Source: Erythrobacteraceae bacterium WH01K
GTDB lineage: Bacteria; Pseudomonadota; Alphaproteobacteria; Sphingomonadales; Sphingomonadaceae
Reading direction: 5' to 3'
Length of the DNA: 64,000 nt
NCBI GenBank assembly: GCA_027941995.1
Contig: CP115966.1
Span: 1,364,001 to 1,428,000 of the forward strand
Shown: positions 16,184 to 25,380 of the stretch, piece after piece
Numbering within the stretch: position 1 is the stretch's first letter
How the letters are laid out: the number at the start of each line of letters is the position of its first letter
Made by a program: the position numbers and the translations under genes
Notes under the pieces: model-generated
Seen by the model: the letters and a program-made list of their open reading frames with translations, nothing else
What the model was told of the DNA's origin: nothing
Database searches by the model: none

Positions 16184-18574
16184 ATGACACAGCTTTACCC
16201 GCTCCTCCCCCTTCGCGACATCGTGGTTTTTCCCGGCATGGTGGTCCCCCTGTTCGTGGGCCGCGACAAGTCGGTGGCCGCGCTCGAGGAAGCGATGGAG
16301 GGCGACAAGGACATATTCCTCCTGGCGCAGCTCGACCCCGGCTGCGAGGATCCGGCACAGGACGACCTGTACGATACGGGCGTCGTCGCCCAGGTCCTGC
16401 AGATGCTCAAACTGCCCGACGGGACCGTCAGGGTCATGGTCGAAGGCCAGTTCCGCGCACGCTCTCGCGCGCTGCGCGCCGAAGGCGCGATGGTCGTGGC
16501 CGAGGTCGAGCCCATCGACGAAATCCGTGCAGAGGGTACGGAAATCACCGCCATGATGCGCAGCGTCACCGAACAGTTCGGCGATTATGCGCGCCTCAAC
16601 AAGAAGCTGGGCGAGGGGGCCGATGAGGACCTCTCGGACATCGAGGATGCCGGCGACCTGGCGGATGCGATTGCCGCGCAGATCAGCGCCAAGGTATCCG
16701 ACAAGCAGGCTCTGCTGAGCGAGGCCCACCCGCGCAAGCGGCTGGAAATGGTCATGAGCCACATGGAGGGCGAACTCTCCGTCCTCCAGGTCGAGAAGAA
16801 AATCCGCGGCCGCGTGAAGCGCCAGATGGAGAAGACCCAGCGCGAATATTATCTCAACGAGCAGATGAAGGCGATCCAGAGCGAACTGGGCGGCGACGGG
16901 GAAGATGGCGACGAAATGGCCGAACTGGCCAGGACCATCGAGGAGACGGAGCTTTCCAAGGAAGCTCGCGCCAAGGCCGACAGCGAGTTCAAGAAGCTCA
17001 AGGCCATGCAGCCGATGAGCGCGGAAGCCACGGTCATTCGCAATTATCTCGACGTTCTGCTGGGCCTGCCATGGGGCAAAAAGAGCAAGCTGAAAAAAGA
17101 CATCGGCGAAGCGCAGGAGGTGCTGGATGCCGATCACTTCGCGCTGGAGAAGGTGAAGGACCGGATCGTCGAATATCTTGCCGTGCAGGCGCGCACGAAC
17201 ACTCTGAAGGGGCCGATCCTGTGCCTCGTCGGGCCGCCCGGTGTCGGCAAGACCAGCCTTGGCAAGTCGATTGCCCGCGCGACGGGGCGCGAGTTCGTGC
17301 GCCAGTCGCTCGGCGGGGTGCGCGACGAAGCGGAAATCCGCGGACATCGCCGGACCTATATCGGCTCGCTTCCCGGCAAGATCGTGACCAATCTGAAGAA
17401 GGCCGGAACCTCGAATCCGCTGTTCCTGCTCGACGAGATCGACAAGCTGGGCCAGGATTTCCGCGGCGACCCCGCGTCCGCCTTGCTGGAAGTGCTGGAC
17501 CCTGAACAGAACTCCAAGTTCCAGGATCACTACCTGGAGCTCGATATCGATCTTAGCGACGTGATGTTCGTCTGCACCGCGAACTCGCTCAACCTCCCGC
17601 AGCCGCTGCTCGACCGGATGGAGATCATCCGGCTGGAAGGCTATACCGAGGACGAGAAGGTCGAGATCGCGACCCGGCACCTGCTGGAAAAGCAGGTCGA
17701 ACAGCACGGGTTGAAGCCGGAGGAGTTCACACTCACTGAACCGGCGCTGCGGGACCTGATCCGCTATTACACTCGCGAAGCCGGCGTTCGCACGCTGGAG
17801 CGCGAGATTGCCAAGCTGGCCCGCAAGTCACTGCGCAAAATCCTCGAAGGGGATGTGCAGAGCGTCACCGTCACACCGGAAAACCTGTCCGAATTCTCGG
17901 GCGTTCGCCGGTTCAAGCACGGTATAAGCGAGGAAGAGGCGCAGATCGGCGCTGTCACCGGACTGGCCTGGACCGAGGTGGGCGGCGAATTGCTGACCAT
18001 CGAAAGCGTGACGACACCCGGGAAAGGCGAGGTCAAGACGACCGGCAAGCTGGGCGAGGTGATGAACGAAAGCGTCGCAGCGGCATTCAGCTTCGTGAAG
18101 GCGCGCGCACCTGCCTACGGGATCAAGCCGAGCATCTTCCAGCGCAAGAACGTCCATATCCACCTTCCCGAAGGGGCCGTTCCCAAGGATGGGCCGAGTG
18201 CGGGCATCGGCATGGTCACGTCCATCGTGTCGACCCTGACCGGCGTCGCCGTGCGTCCCGATGTCGCCATGACCGGGGAAGTCACCCTGCGGGGCCGTGT
18301 GCTGCCCATTGGCGGCTTGAAGGAAAAACTCCTCGCGGCGCTTCGCGGTGGAATAAAGACAGTCCTGATCCCGGAAGACAATGTGAAGGACCTCGTCGAA
18401 ATCCCGGACAACGTGACGGACGGTCTCGAGATTGTCCCGGTTTCCCACGTGGACGAGGTGCTCGAACGTGCCCTGGTGGCGTTGCCGGCGCCGATCGAAT
18501 GGACGGAGGCGGACGATCTCGCATCGCAACCGGCACCGGCAAACCCTGCAGGCGACGCCCCCACGGCGCATTGA
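16184..18574 (+). CDS. lon: ATP-dependent protease La
   Basis: A 796-residue soluble AAA+ serine protease that degrades misfolded and regulatory proteins. The N-terminal LON domain starts LYPLLPLRDIVVFPGMVVPL. The ATPase has Walker A GPPGVGKTSLGKS and Walker B LFLLDEIDKLGQDF. The protease domain has the catalytic serine in PKDGPSAGIGMV and the lysine further on in GGLKEKLLAALRGG. All features are intact and the length is normal. A strong terminator lies 40 bases after the stop. Confidence 0.97.
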   Translation: MTQLYPLLPLRDIVVFPGMVVPLFVGRDKSVAALEEAMEGDKDIFLLAQLDPGCEDPAQDDLYDTGVVAQVLQMLKLPDGTVRVMVEGQFRARSRALRAEGAMVVAEVEPIDEIRAEGTEITAMMRSVTEQFGDYARLNKKLGEGADEDLSDIEDAGDLADAIAAQISAKVSDKQALLSEAHPRKRLEMVMSHMEGELSVLQVEKKIRGRVKRQMEKTQREYYLNEQMKAIQSELGGDGEDGDEMAELARTIEETELSKEARAKADSEFKKLKAMQPMSAEATVIRNYLDVLLGLPWGKKSKLKKDIGEAQEVLDADHFALEKVKDRIVEYLAVQARTNTLKGPILCLVGPPGVGKTSLGKSIARATGREFVRQSLGGVRDEAEIRGHRRTYIGSLPGKIVTNLKKAGTSNPLFLLDEIDKLGQDFRGDPASALLEVLDPEQNSKFQDHYLELDIDLSDVMFVCTANSLNLPQPLLDRMEIIRLEGYTEDEKVEIATRHLLEKQVEQHGLKPEEFTLTEPALRDLIRYYTREAGVRTLEREIAKLARKSLRKILEGDVQSVTVTPENLSEFSGVRRFKHGISEEEAQIGAVTGLAWTEVGGELLTIESVTTPGKGEVKTTGKLGEVMNESVAAAFSFVKARAPAYGIKPSIFQRKNVHIHLPEGAVPKDGPSAGIGMVTSIVSTLTGVAVRPDVAMTGEVTLRGRVLPIGGLKEKLLAALRGGIKTVLIPEDNVKDLVEIPDNVTDGLEIVPVSHVDEVLERALVALPAPIEWTEADDLASQPAPANPAGDAPTAH

Positions 18575-18613
18575 TTATCGCCTTCAAGGCACGACAGGCC
18601 GCTAAAAGTGCAG

Positions 18614-18648
18614 AAACGGGGCGGAAACGGGCGTTTCTGCCCCGTTTT
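18614..18648 (+). terminator. Rho-independent terminator after lon
   Basis: AAACGGGGC at 18614-18622 pairs with GCCCCGTTTT at 18639-18648, and a smaller inverted repeat may form inside. It ends in a T-run and lies 40 bases after the lon stop and just before the hup promoter. Confidence 0.75.
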
Positions 18649-18652
18649 GCCT

Positions 18653-18681
18653 TTGACACCGGTCCGAAAAACGGGTGTGAT
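18653..18681 (+). promoter_or_regulatory. Sigma-70 promoter of hup
   Basis: TTGACA at 18653-18658, a spacer of exactly 17 bases, and TGTGAT at 18676-18681. The start of hup lies about 50 bases downstream. The perfect -35 fits a highly expressed gene. Confidence 0.65.
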
Positions 18682-18733
18682 GCCGCCTTCCGAAATTTGA
18701 TTCCACCATTCGATATCCCCGGGGGAGCTTTAG

Positions 18734-19006
18734 ATGAACAAGAACGAACTTATCGGTGCGGTTGCCGACGCCAGCGGCCTTTCCAAGAACGACGCAGCCA
18801 GCGCCGTGGAAGGTGTCTTCGATGCGATCACCAAGACGCTTTCGAAGGGCGACGAAGTTCGTCTGGTGGGCTTCGGCACGTTCTCCGTCGCCCGCCGCAA
18901 GGCTTCGACGGGCCGTAACCCGCGCACCGGCGAGCCGATGACGATCAAGGCATCGAACCAGCCGAAGTTCAAGGCTGGCAAGGGCCTGAAGGACGCCGTC
19001 AACTAA
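18734..19006 (+). CDS. hup: HU family DNA-binding protein
   Basis: A 90-residue histone-like protein that bends and wraps DNA as a dimer. It has the HU layout: helices MNKNELIGAVADASGLSKND and VEGVFDAITKTLSKGDEV, the strand VRLVGFGTFSVARRKA, and the DNA-binding arm with the proline at its tip in GRNPRTGEPMTIKAS. A GGGGAG ribosome site precedes the ATG. It has its own promoter and terminator, and placement after lon is common in Proteobacteria. Confidence 0.96.
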   Translation: MNKNELIGAVADASGLSKNDAASAVEGVFDAITKTLSKGDEVRLVGFGTFSVARRKASTGRNPRTGEPMTIKASNQPKFKAGKGLKDAVN

Positions 19007-19051
19007 GACGGAGCTTATCGGGAATGCCCGGCATTCCCGTTCGATAGAAAG

Positions 19052-19086
19052 AACCCCGCTCGCCTATCAGGCAAGCGGGGTTTTTT
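19052..19086 (+). terminator. Rho-independent terminator after hup
   Basis: AACCCCGCT pairs with AGCGGGGTT, with an inner CGCC/GGC pair, and six T bases follow at 19081-19086. A second inverted repeat GGAATGC/GCATTCC lies just upstream at 19021-19037. Confidence 0.88.
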
Positions 19087-19166
19087 CTTGTTCGGCCCTG
19101 ATGCGACCACGATGGCGATGCACCGGCTTTCGCAGGGCGAACGCGGCTGAGGCCGTGCCGGGCTTT

Positions 19167-20075
19167 TCAGGTCCCGTAATCGATCAGGGCCGTCGGCGCG
19201 ACGGTCGTCCGGGTATTGATGTCCCACGTCAGAACCTCGCGCCCATCGACCCGCTGCGGGCCTTCATCGGTATTGTTTGCAATGATGCGGGCGTCGGTCA
19301 CCAGCCTGAAAGCACCCTGCAATTCGGGGAAGAGCGACAGGTCCTCGTCATCCTCTTCGTCGAGACCCGTTGCGGCCATAGCGCCGAACATCCCGGTCAT
19401 GCCGCCCATCATCGTGCTGAAGGGATCATTGGAATTGCTGACTGCGAAGCCGGGCGCGTCCATCCGGACCTTTCCGTCCTCTCGCAGGGCGAGCTGGACG
19501 AAATGATTGGCCATCGGAACGCGCTCCATGGTCGGGAAGACGAAATCATGGCTGAGCCTGCCACGAACGGCGAAGCTGACATTGAACAGGCCGTCTCCGG
19601 AATATTCGACACTGTTCCAGCCAACCTGGCGCTCCAGCCGTTCGACGAGTTCCTGCGCGGCGTCGGGATCGGTCGGGTCCAGCCCGCCCAGCATCGCCTT
19701 CATCATCTCGCTTTCGCGCTCCTGCTCGCGGGCCTGCTGTTCCAGCGTTTCCTCGTAATCACGCTTCTGGGCCGCGATTTCCTCCGCCGTGCAGGTCCGC
19801 TCGACGAAGGCATCTTCCTCCAGACCGTCGTCGTAGCAGGGTTGTTCGACGAACTCGCTTTCCGACTGGTCCATCTTCTGGCCGATCTCGGCCAGCTTGC
19901 TCAGGCCCAGCAGATAGATTTCACCATCATAGGTGTATCCGAACGTGCCGCCTTTCTCGATCGTGAGTTCGGCGTCGAACTTGCCCGGCTGCAGGAAACA
20001 CCCCGTCAGCAGCAGCAGCAAGGCGCTGCAGACCGCGGCTATTTTCGCAGGTGTTCCATTTCGCTCGATCGTCAT
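19167..20075 (-). CDS. Predicted lipoprotein of unknown function
   Basis: A 302-residue protein with a lipoprotein signal: charged start, hydrophobic core AVCSALLLLL and lipobox LTGC, with the lipidated cysteine near residue 26. The mature part begins with beta-rich segments (DAELTIEKGGTFGYTYDGEIYLL). A Glu/Gln-rich helical stretch follows (about 100-130), then a Met/Gly-rich region (STMMGGMTGMFGAMAATG) and a C-terminal strand segment ending WDINTRTTVAPTALIDYG. I do not recognise the family. The hydrophobic Met/Gly run may insert in a membrane or be a linker. It lies 24 bases downstream of the RNA methyltransferase gene on the same strand. Confidence 0.8.
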   Translation of the reverse strand: MTIERNGTPAKIAAVCSALLLLLTGCFLQPGKFDAELTIEKGGTFGYTYDGEIYLLGLSKLAEIGQKMDQSESEFVEQPCYDDGLEEDAFVERTCTAEEIAAQKRDYEETLEQQAREQERESEMMKAMLGGLDPTDPDAAQELVERLERQVGWNSVEYSGDGLFNVSFAVRGRLSHDFVFPTMERVPMANHFVQLALREDGKVRMDAPGFAVSNSNDPFSTMMGGMTGMFGAMAATGLDEEDDEDLSLFPELQGAFRLVTDARIIANNTDEGPQRVDGREVLTWDINTRTTVAPTALIDYGT

Positions 20076-20099
20076 GTCTTTCCCCCCGGATTGGCAGTC

Positions 20100-20894
20100 C
20101 TAGCGCGTGGCGATCGCGTAGAGCGAGATCGCCGCCGCATTCGAAACATTCAGGCTTTCTATGGTCTCGGATATCGGCAGCGAGGCCAGAGCGTCGCAGT
20201 GCGATTCGATATTGGCCCGCATGCCGGCTCCCTCCGCGCCCAGTACCAGCGCCACGGGTCCGGCCGGCAGCGCCTTGGCCAGCGTCATCTCGGCAGCGCC
20301 GGTAAGCCCGATGCGCCAGAAATCGTGGTTCGCCAGTTCATCGAGCGCGCGGGCCAGGTTGACGACCCTGATCCATGGAACGGTTTCCAGCGCGCCCGAG
20401 GCGGACTTCGCCACCACGCCCGATTCCGGCGGGGCATGACGATCCTGCGTGACGATTGCCGCAGCATCGAAAGCGGCGGCGGACCTGAGTATCGCGCCGA
20501 CATTGTGCGGGTCCGTGACCTGGTCGAGAACGAGGATGGGGCGGCCCGACCCGTCGATGACATCTTCCAGATAGCGGTCCGCCAGCGGTTCGCATTCCAG
20601 CACCAGTCCCTGGTGCGGAGCATCGCCCGCCACCAGCCGGGCGAGGTCGTGTCCATCGGCATATTCGACGGGAAAATCCTGCGGCAATTCGCCATCGAGG
20701 GACGCGATGCCTTCACGGGTCGCCCACAGTTTCCTGTGCGAACGCTCCGGATTCTTGAGGGCCGCCTCTACTGGATGGCGCCCCCAGAGGCGGACATGAC
20801 CGCTCGACGCCTTGCCGCTGCCGCGTCCGCCCTGCATCCTGCCTGCGCGGCCCCTGTAAGCCTTTTTGCGCTCGCCTTTGGCCATGCCGTCCAT
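20100..20894 (-). CDS. rlmB: SpoU/TrmH-family RNA 2'-O-methyltransferase, RlmB-like
   Basis: A 264-residue SPOUT enzyme, most like the one that methylates G2251 of 23S rRNA with S-adenosylmethionine. A basic Gly-rich N-terminus (about 35 residues) precedes the substrate-binding domain HVRLWGRHPVEAALKN. The trefoil-knot motifs are VLDQVTDPHNVGAILRSAAA, VLGAEGAGMR and SLNVSNAAAISLYA. The ATG at 20894 has a GGAAGA ribosome site directly upstream. A second ATG three codons later is possible. The exact target nucleotide is inferred from the subfamily. Confidence 0.87.
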   Translation of the reverse strand: MDGMAKGERKKAYRGRAGRMQGGRGSGKASSGHVRLWGRHPVEAALKNPERSHRKLWATREGIASLDGELPQDFPVEYADGHDLARLVAGDAPHQGLVLECEPLADRYLEDVIDGSGRPILVLDQVTDPHNVGAILRSAAAFDAAAIVTQDRHAPPESGVVAKSASGALETVPWIRVVNLARALDELANHDFWRIGLTGAAEMTLAKALPAGPVALVLGAEGAGMRANIESHCDALASLPISETIESLNVSNAAAISLYAIATR

Positions 20895-21051
20895 TCTTCC
20901 TTCGCAAGTGTTTGTGCCGCCCTGCCAGCGCCCCCATTGACAGGCAAGCACCGCTTCGCCATTGGGGCGCCTCTCGGCACTTGGGGCTCGCCCGGCGGAC
21001 CCCGTTTTGCGAAGCGACTTTCCCGATCCGGGGCTGGTCGACAGGCGATGT

Positions 21052-21137
21052 GGACAGGTGGCCGAGTGGTTAAAGGCAGCAGACTGTAAATCTGCCCGCG
21101 CAAGCGTACATAGGTTCGAATCCTATCCTGTCCACCA
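21052..21137 (+). tRNA. tRNA-Tyr (anticodon GTA)
   Basis: Acceptor stem GGACAGG (21052-21058) pairs with CCTGTCC (21127-21133), followed by discriminator A and an encoded CCA (21135-21137). The anticodon stem GCAGA/TCTGC holds the loop CTGTAAA with anticodon GTA. A long variable arm is present, as expected for a bacterial tyrosine tRNA. The T arm carries GGTTCGAATCC. Confidence 0.97.
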
Positions 21138-21484
21138 CCGCCAATCCCCAAGAAAATCAGATAATTACGCGGCTTTTGTAAGCAGCCGTCGTCCGGCTGT
21201 GCACATTTCTATCAACGCGGTGCGTCAAGTGTCGGCGGTTGAAACCGCCGTTCTTCGCTATCGGACTTCAGGTCCATGCGAGCAGCTTCGGTCAGTCCAG
21301 CGTTGAAATAATATTTCAGGAAGAGATGCAAACGGGTAACGCACACGGTCTTACTGTGGGGCAGTAATCAGGTTTGCTTGTCCATTAACCGCTTTGCGCG
21401 CATACGTATGAATGCTTGATGCCCGGCAAAACGGGTGCGGCGAAAAAAAGCCGGGAGAAACCCGGCATGATGGAGAGGAAATCT
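21138..21484 (+). promoter_or_regulatory. Structured leader and upstream region of the TonB receptor gene
   Basis: No gene is visible in these 347 bases. They contain: a hairpin CAGCCG/CGGCTG (21183-21199); a strong hairpin CGGCGGTT/AACCGCCG (21233-21250); a perfect operator-like inverted repeat TGAAAT-AAT-ATTTCA (21304-21318); and near the start codon two small hairpins, GCCCG/CGGGT (21421-21436) and GCCGGG/CCCGGC (21450-21466). The last two share complementarity, because GCCCGGC at 21421 can also pair with GCCGGG at 21450, so alternative folds are possible. The ribosome site GAGAGGAAA follows. The regulator is unknown. Confidence 0.45.
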
Positions 21485-24028
21485 ATGAAGCATGTTCTCA
21501 TGTCGGGCACGGCCGCGCTTGCCTGTGCAATGGCCGCAGCTCCAGCGATGGCGCAGGATGCGGAGGCCCCGGCGGCCGATCCGCGCCTCGAACGCGATGT
21601 CATTGTCGTTACCGCGAACCGCCGCGCGCAGGATGTGCAGGATGTGCAGATTGCCGTTACCGCCGTCGATGCACAGACACTCGACCGGCAGGGCGTCGAT
21701 AATATTACCGAGGTGACGCAGGTCGCGCCCAGTTTCTCCAGCAGTACGGCGCAGATCGCCTCCGGGTCGGTCGTCCTTCGCATTCGCGGCGTCGGCACGA
21801 CCTCCAACAATATCGGCTTCGAAAGCGCGGTCGGCATCTTCATCGACGGGGCGTATCAGTCGCGGCCCGGCGTCGCGCTGAGCGAGTTCGTCGATATCGA
21901 ACGGGTCGAGGTTCTTCGCGGGCCGCAGGGCACGCTGTTCGGGCGCAATACGTCCGCCGGTGCGCTCAACATCACTACAAACAGTCCGGACCTCAGCGAA
22001 TTCGGCGGCTTCGCCAACGCATCCTACGGCAATTTCGACGAGATCAGCGTGCAGGGCGCGGTCAACGTACCGATCGTGCAGGACACGCTCGCTTTCCGCC
22101 TGACCGGGGCATACCGCGAACGCGACGGCTTTCTCGACGTGGTCGACGGCGCGGGTAACGTTTACGACGATACCAACAATGTCGACCAGTACCTGGTCCG
22201 GGCGCAACTCGGCTTCGAATCCGAGAGCGGCATTTCGGGCCGTCTGATCGCCGATTACGCGAAAAGCACCAACAGTTGCTGCGGCGCAATCGAGCTCTAC
22301 CAGGCATCAGCGGTGACCGCAGGCGCTTATGCCGCCATCGGCCTGCCGGCCAATGCAGGCAACGGGCAGCCTTCGGTCGCGCTCACGCCTTTCGATCAAT
22401 CCGGCTTCGAGCAGGCGCTGGACAACCGGACCGTGTCGCTCAACTTCGCACCGGAAGCCGATGTCGAGAACTACGGCGTGACTGGCGAGCTGGAATTCCC
22501 GATCAGTTCGGCGGCGGACCTGATCCTCATCGGCTCGTATCGCAAGTTCGATTCCTTCGAGCGCTATGATAGCGATTTCACCGCGCTCGACATCTTCAAC
22601 GTCGATCCGCTGTTCACCGATATCGAGACGTGGACCGCCGAAATGCGGCTGCAGGGCGAGGGGGCCGGCGGACGCCTGAACTACATGATCGGCGGATATT
22701 ATTCCGACGAACAGATCAACACGCAGGCCACGTTCATGCTGGGCGAGGATTACGGCGAGAACGTGGGCGCGGCCTTCTTCGGCGGCGCATTCGGTCCGAA
22801 CCCGCTGACCCTGTTCACCGGCGTGGACCCCGCAGGAACGGTAACGACGAACGCCTTCGACCAGAGCGCGCAGAGCTATTCGATCTTCACCCACAACTCC
22901 TTCGAGCTGACCGAGGGGCTGGAGCTGACGCTGGGCGCCCGGTATTCGTGGGAAGACAAGGAAGGCGGCTTCGAACAGATCGCCACCAACAACCAGATAT
23001 GCCCTGCCTCGGTAAACGCGATCCTGGGCGGTGCGCCTGCCGCCGTGGTCCCTGCGCTGGTTGGCCTCGGCTGTTTCGGCTTTGCCGCTCCTGCCGATCT
23101 GCCGGCGGCGGGCTTCCTGCCGCTGGTCCAGACCTTCGATGCGAACTTCAACGACGAGGAACTGATCTACACGGCCAAGATCGGATATGCGTTCGCCGAC
23201 CCCGTAAACATGTATGCCAGCTTCACGCACGGCTACAAATCGGGCGGGATCAATCTCGATACGACGGCCGCCGTTGCGGGCGCCGATCCGACCTTCCTGT
23301 CGGAGGAAGTCGATGCCTACGAAGTCGGTATCAAGAGCCGCCTGCTCGATAATGCGGTCACGTTGAACATCGCTGCCTTCCACGAGGAGTTCAGCAATTT
23401 CCAGGTCCTGGAGTTCACCGGCACCGCGTTCCAGACCTTCAACGTACCCCTGGCAAAAACGACGGGGGTCGAGGTGGAAACGTTCATCCGGGCGTCGGAC
23501 TACCTGACGGTGACGGGCGGCCTGACTGCCCTGAACGCGCGTTACCCCGACGACTGTGCCGCGGGCGATCCGCGCGTGATCGTGAATTCGCTGTGCGGGA
23601 ACGACCTGACGAATGCGCCCAACCTCGTGGCGGTCCTCGGGGCAACGTATGAGCGCGACCTGACGAACAATCTGGACTTCTTCCTCGCAGGGCAGGTCCG
23701 GATGGAAAGCGACCAGCGTACGTCCACGCAGGCCATCGTTCCGCCGAGCCAGGCGGATTTCGATGCTCTGGGCCAGGCCGCGATCGATGCGGCGCCGCTG
23801 ATCATCGCGGATGTGCAGGACGGGAAGGCCTTCGTGAACCTGCGCGCAGGCGTGGGCACCATCGACGATGCGTTCCAGATCGAGTTCTTCGTCAACAATC
23901 TGACGGATGAAGTGACGCGCGGCGTGACGTTCAACACGACGCTCCGCGGAACGGGCGCAGGCAATTCCCGCAGTGCTTTCTCCTTGCAGCCGCGTACCTA
24001 CGGGGTGGCTGTCCGCACCCGGTTCTGA
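21485..24028 (+). CDS. TonB-dependent outer membrane receptor
   Basis: An 847-residue outer membrane transporter. A signal peptide ends MAAAPAMAQ. The N-terminal plug begins with DVIVVTANRRAQDVQDVQIA and contains VLRIRGVGT and RGPQGTLFGRNTSAGALNI. The 22-strand barrel fills the rest and ends in the terminal phenylalanine of VAVRTRF. No N-terminal STN signalling domain is present, so transcriptional signalling through an anti-sigma factor is unlikely. The pattern fits the large sphingomonad receptor group whose substrates are mostly unknown. The start is set by the signal peptide and the GAGAGGAAA ribosome site. An upstream start at 21416 would add 23 non-signal residues. Confidence 0.93.
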   Translation: MKHVLMSGTAALACAMAAAPAMAQDAEAPAADPRLERDVIVVTANRRAQDVQDVQIAVTAVDAQTLDRQGVDNITEVTQVAPSFSSSTAQIASGSVVLRIRGVGTTSNNIGFESAVGIFIDGAYQSRPGVALSEFVDIERVEVLRGPQGTLFGRNTSAGALNITTNSPDLSEFGGFANASYGNFDEISVQGAVNVPIVQDTLAFRLTGAYRERDGFLDVVDGAGNVYDDTNNVDQYLVRAQLGFESESGISGRLIADYAKSTNSCCGAIELYQASAVTAGAYAAIGLPANAGNGQPSVALTPFDQSGFEQALDNRTVSLNFAPEADVENYGVTGELEFPISSAADLILIGSYRKFDSFERYDSDFTALDIFNVDPLFTDIETWTAEMRLQGEGAGGRLNYMIGGYYSDEQINTQATFMLGEDYGENVGAAFFGGAFGPNPLTLFTGVDPAGTVTTNAFDQSAQSYSIFTHNSFELTEGLELTLGARYSWEDKEGGFEQIATNNQICPASVNAILGGAPAAVVPALVGLGCFGFAAPADLPAAGFLPLVQTFDANFNDEELIYTAKIGYAFADPVNMYASFTHGYKSGGINLDTTAAVAGADPTFLSEEVDAYEVGIKSRLLDNAVTLNIAAFHEEFSNFQVLEFTGTAFQTFNVPLAKTTGVEVETFIRASDYLTVTGGLTALNARYPDDCAAGDPRVIVNSLCGNDLTNAPNLVAVLGATYERDLTNNLDFFLAGQVRMESDQRTSTQAIVPPSQADFDALGQAAIDAAPLIIADVQDGKAFVNLRAGVGTIDDAFQIEFFVNNLTDEVTRGVTFNTTLRGTGAGNSRSAFSLQPRTYGVAVRTRF

Positions 24029-24156
24029 TCTTCAGACACGACCAGGCTGGCGGCCGTCTGCACTCCCGTGCAGGCGGCCGGCGGCTTTTCGGGACGGTGG
24101 TTCGGCGAACTATTGCACTCTTGTGACGATGGCCTGCCGAGATTAACGGTCGCCGC

Positions 24157-25284
24157 ATGAGCATGACATACAAGCCCGTAATCTCTGCGACCGGTCTCTT
24201 CACGCCGCAGGAAAGCATCACGAACGAAGAACTGGTCGCCAGTTTCAACGAGTTCGTCTCGCGCCACAACGCCAGGTTTGCCGATGAAATCGCTGCCGGC
24301 GAGGTCGAGGCGCTCCAGCCCAGCTCGACCGAGTTCATCGAGAAGGCGAGCGGGATCAAGGCGCGACATGTCATGTCTAAGGAGCCGGTCCTCGATCCCG
24401 ATGTGATGAGCCCGAAATGGCCGGAGCGGTCGAACGACGAACTGTCGCTGATGGCCGAAATCGGCGTTGCCGCGGCAAAGCGGGCAATGGAGAGCGCGGG
24501 CAGGGACGCGAAGGATATCGACGCTGTCCTGTGCGCGGCTTCCAACATGGAGCGTCCCTATCCGGCAATGGCCATCGAGATCCAGCAGGCGCTGGGCATC
24601 GACGGGTTCGGCTTCGACATGAATGTCGCGTGTTCCTCCGCGACGTTCGGCATCCAGACGGCGGCCGATTACATCCGTGCGGGTAATGCCCGCAGCGTGC
24701 TCGTGGTCAGCCCCGAAATCACCTCCGGCCACCTGAACTGGCGCGACCGTGACAGCCATTTCATCTTCGGGGATGTCGCCACCGCCGTTCTGGTGGAAGA
24801 CGCATCCCTCGCGCCGGAAACGCATTGGGAAATTTTGGGAACGCGCCTCAAGACCGTGTTTTCCAACAATATCCGCAACAATTTCGGTTTCCTCAACCGA
24901 GCCCACCCGGACACCGCCGACGCGGCCGACAAGCTGTTCGTGCAGGAGGGGCGCAAGGTGTTCAAGGAAGTGGTGCCGATGGTCGCCACGATGATCCTCG
25001 AAGAGGCAGAGCGGCTGTCTATCGATAGCCAGGGTCTGCGGCGCCTCTGGCTTCACCAGGCGAATTCGGGAATGAACCGGCTGATTGCGCAACGTGTCCT
25101 TGGGCACGAGGCCAGCGATGAAGAGAGCCCGACTGTTCTCGACACCTATGGCAATACGTCCAGCGCCGGCTCGATCATCGCTTTCCACAAGCATAACGGC
25201 GATCTGGAAGCGGGCGATACCGGCCTGATTTGCAGCTTCGGCGCAGGATATTCGGCCGGGACGGTGTTCGTCCGCAAGGTCTGA
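24157..25284 (+). CDS. Beta-ketoacyl-ACP synthase III (long variant)
   Basis: A 375-residue thiolase-fold condensing enzyme that joins an acyl-CoA starter to malonyl-ACP or a related partner. The catalytic triad is complete: cysteine 159 in NVACSSATFG, histidine in WLHQANSGMN and asparagine in TYGNTSSAGS. It is about 50 residues longer than E. coli FabH, with extra sequence near residues 30-95, and so belongs to the longer FabH-like group. No plsX or rpmF is beside it, so it may not be the housekeeping starter enzyme. The starter unit cannot be read from sequence. Confidence 0.88.
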   Translation: MSMTYKPVISATGLFTPQESITNEELVASFNEFVSRHNARFADEIAAGEVEALQPSSTEFIEKASGIKARHVMSKEPVLDPDVMSPKWPERSNDELSLMAEIGVAAAKRAMESAGRDAKDIDAVLCAASNMERPYPAMAIEIQQALGIDGFGFDMNVACSSATFGIQTAADYIRAGNARSVLVVSPEITSGHLNWRDRDSHFIFGDVATAVLVEDASLAPETHWEILGTRLKTVFSNNIRNNFGFLNRAHPDTADAADKLFVQEGRKVFKEVVPMVATMILEEAERLSIDSQGLRRLWLHQANSGMNRLIAQRVLGHEASDEESPTVLDTYGNTSSAGSIIAFHKHNGDLEAGDTGLICSFGAGYSAGTVFVRKV

Positions 25285-25380
25285 CTCCCGCGGCGCGGGA
25301 TGGCTTCGTGCCGGTACTGGGCTGAGGATAGCGGTCCGGTTTTGCTTGTGAGGGCAGGGCACGGGTCGTAGACGCCAGGC

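Noticed and set aside
15257-17707. Very long minus-strand open frame opposite dnaX, ybaB and lon
   Set aside because: It is the antisense shadow of highly conserved genes at high G+C; its protein is rich in Arg, Leu and Gln with no recognisable motif.
19101-21089. Long plus-strand open frame across the lipoprotein and RNA methyltransferase genes
   Set aside because: It spans two genes and their gap on the other strand and matches no family.
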